NCBI GenBank assembly: GCA_964583765.1
Contig: CAZOWW010000090.1
Location: 1 to 24,884, forward strand
Reading direction: 5' to 3'
From: CAZOWW01 sp964583765
Lineage (GTDB): Bacteria > Actinomycetota > Actinomycetes > Actinomycetales > Kineosporiaceae
Length of the DNA stretch: 24,884 bases
The translations under genes and the position numbers were made by a program. This document shows positions 23,408 through 24,884 of the stretch, piece after piece; the stretch's first letter is position 1, and the number at the start of each line of letters is the position of its first letter. The notes beneath the pieces were generated by a model. That model ran no database searches. It was not told the origin of the DNA and saw only the letters and a program-made list of their open reading frames with translations.

Positions 23408-24757
23408 CTAGAAGCTGCCCGAACGTCCGCCGCTCAGCATCCGTGCGATCGAGCGCAGGTTCTCAGGATTGGGCTCGCACCGCAAGGCTTCATTGAGCGC
23501 AGACGTGGCAACATGGGGAGCTACTCGTTGAAGCTGGCCCAGCATGATACCGCTACACCATCTGGCTGCGCCGTCACGCAGGTTCAAGGTCTCCTCGGCG
23601 AACCTGCCGACAGCGGAGACGATCTGATCATGTGACATGTCGTTGAGAGGGTTGTCCGCGGCAGGGTTCTCAACCGACGCCGCCAACTGAGCGGCTGTGC
23701 CCCAGGGGAGACCCAACACGCGGCTCGTGACAGCTGTGAGGTAGAGCTGCCGTGACTCCGCATCCTGACGTAGAGAGACGACCACCCTATCGGTGTTACT
23801 TGTCGTCGCTCCCGCTTTGGCGAGCACTCCCGCACTGTTCACCCGCATGACCGGGCTTGAGGCCTTGCCCATCCACGCATGAAGGGATTCGGCGCTCTGG
23901 GGGTGTCGGCCGACGAACTCCGAGAGGATCAGGTCCATCTCGTGGCTCGTCTGTCCGGTCGCGAAGAGAGCGCCTCCTCCTGAGACGATGTTCTCGAAGA
24001 CGCGGCGGGCCACGTAGAAGTCAACAAAGGATGGGTGGGCGAACCCGTAGCAGCCCTCGGAGTCGCGGAGAATTATTCCGGAGCCCGGAATGGGCGCAGC
24101 GCTCTGCGCTTGTAGAGTGGCGAGAACCGGTGCCGGAATTTCTGTCTCGTGTAGCGACTTCCGCTTGCTGTGCCAGAGTTCCCACGCTAGCCATTGGGCG
24201 CAATCCTGCTCGGTGAGTGCGCCGAACCCTCTGCTGCCTTGCGGTCGGGAGCCTGCTGCGATACCGGACACCGCAACACCGCTCATCTTGAGGAAGTCAC
24301 CTCGGCGGATGCCGTCGTTGGTGCTACCGGTTTCCTTGTCGTCGTCCTCGATGCTGAACCACAGATGATGACTTGGGATCCTGAGCGTCTTGGCCCACTG
24401 TGCAAGACGGTCGAGATGCATGATTGGCGGCCCTGTCTCTATTCGGCTCAACTGTGCTTGCGTGACACAGCCCCACCTTGCAACCGTCGCCTGCGGGATG
24501 GGCGTGCCATGCCGAGGGCTCAAGCGATATGCGCGGATGATCTGTCCCATGTGCTGGCTCTGAAGGGCCTGAGCAATTTCAGGATCCTGCCAGAAGCTGT
24601 CGGGGAGATTAGGGGCCGCACCGTGAGGGCTGCGAGCTGAACTGCACGCGGAACAGCGTCCTGTCTTGTTATCCCGGGCCAGGACGGTGCCGCACTCACA
24701 ACGCCTAGAGACGGCACCAGAACTGTTCTTCCTGAACTGTGTCTGATGCGCTGCCAT
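23408..24757 (-). CDS. Zinc-ribbon/HTH protein with NACHT-like tail
   Basis: 449 residues. Near the N-terminus Cys20, Cys22, Cys35 and Cys38 form a probable zinc ribbon. A lambda-repressor-type HTH follows at about 65-135 (ATVARWGCVTQAQLSRIE, core TQAQLSRIE). Residues 151-170 (RRGDFLKMSG and a hydrophobic run) mimic a Tat signal but lie internally. The C-terminal half includes LAWELWHSKRKSLHETEIP, core LAWELW and LHETEIP, and YGFAHPSFVDFYVARR, which recall the winged-helix and FxHxSFxEYxxA segments after NACHT-type NTPase domains. No Walker A is present. The chosen ATG has GAGGAA 6 nt upstream; a GTG four codons earlier is less likely. It may be a regulator derived from a larger NTPase sensor. 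Confidence 0.75.
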   Translation of the reverse strand: MAAHQTQFRKNSSGAVSRRCECGTVLARDNKTGRCSACSSARSPHGAAPNLPDSFWQDPEIAQALQSQHMGQIIRAYRLSPRHGTPIPQATVARWGCVTQAQLSRIETGPPIMHLDRLAQWAKTLRIPSHHLWFSIEDDDKETGSTNDGIRRGDFLKMSGVAVSGIAAGSRPQGSRGFGALTEQDCAQWLAWELWHSKRKSLHETEIPAPVLATLQAQSAAPIPGSGIILRDSEGCYGFAHPSFVDFYVARRVFENIVSGGGALFATGQTSHEMDLILSEFVGRHPQSAESLHAWMGKASSPVMRVNSAGVLAKAGATTSNTDRVVVSLRQDAESRQLYLTAVTSRVLGLPWGTAAQLAASVENPAADNPLNDMSHDQIVSAVGRFAEETLNLRDGAARWCSGIMLGQLQRVAPHVATSALNEALRCEPNPENLRSIARMLSGGRSGSF

Positions 24758-24884
24758 GGTTTTCCTCACTGTGTTGAATCGAGCCTAGTCGAGGTACTCC
24801 CCCTGCGGTATGCGTCGCACGTATAGCCGAACTCAGAGTGCGCATCAGGGTATACGAGACATGTCGTGTTCGAGAGGCCTCTCC
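24758..24884. promoter_or_regulatory. Probable promoter region of the zinc-ribbon/HTH gene, cut by the window edge
   Basis: 127 nt upstream of the minus-strand gene. It holds the ribosome site GAGGAA and several short symmetric words (GACATGTC near 24860). No promoter hexamers can be assigned. The sequence stops at the window end, so any divergent gene is not visible. Confidence 0.3.

Noticed and set aside
1..24884. CRISPR array or defence-type repeat array
   Set aside because: The tandem repeats seen have units of 12-32 bp and few copies, lie in or next to coding linkers or the attachment site, and have no unique spacers.

Overview
The window is high-GC actinomycete-type DNA: GTG starts, 4-nt start/stop overlaps, a Thr-rich secretome, family 2 carbohydrate-binding modules (CBM2) and a class II tRNA-Ser remnant. 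I cannot name the genus. No CRISPR array, rRNA or complete tRNA is visible.

Layout. (1) 1-3243, plus strand: an MFS transporter and a membrane-anchored extracytoplasmic protein with a Thr/Arg-rich linker. (2) 3292-13958, minus strand: one long [NiFe]-hydrogenase operon, in transcription order small subunit, large subunit, maturation endopeptidase, hypA, hypB, hypF, hypC, hypD, hypE. After the two structural genes most neighbours overlap by 4 nt or are separated by 0-13 nt. (3) 14260-15273, minus strand: an ApbE-type flavinyltransferase. (4) 15434-17802, plus strand: a GT2 plus GT39/ArnT-like membrane glycosyltransferase pair, meeting tail to tail with a GT87-like membrane protein at 17765-18985. 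(5) 19544-19602: the 3' part of a tRNA-Ser gene without its 5' half, which I read as the attachment-site scar of an integrated element. (6) 19603 to the right edge: lower-GC accessory DNA with a three-gene cassette (TIGR04255-family protein, Xre/ParS-like DNA-binding protein, unknown protein), a double winged-helix GntR regulator, a PCC/DUF296 protein and a zinc-ribbon/HTH protein.

Central observation. Both structural subunits of the hydrogenase carry a cellulose-binding-type CBM2 joined by a Thr-rich linker: at the N-terminus of the large subunit and at the C-terminus of the Tat-exported small subunit. In the small subunit the CBM2 sits where membrane-bound relatives have their C-terminal transmembrane anchor, and no cytochrome b gene is in the operon. 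The operon therefore seems to encode an exported, non-membrane-anchored uptake hydrogenase that could dock to cellulose or a similar polysaccharide with two modules. The small subunit also has Asp at a usual Cys ligand position of the proximal Fe-S cluster, a change known from O2-tolerant actinobacterial-type enzymes, and the large subunit has Ser in place of the His that follows the L1 CxxC. The electron acceptor is not evident. The neighbouring flavinyltransferase and glycosyltransferases are candidate, unproven partners for electron transfer and linker glycosylation.

How the genes work together (inference from known families): HypA/B insert nickel, HypC/D/E/F build the Fe(CN)2CO group, the endopeptidase trims the large-subunit tail, and the folded heterodimer leaves through the small subunit's Tat signal with the large subunit as passenger.
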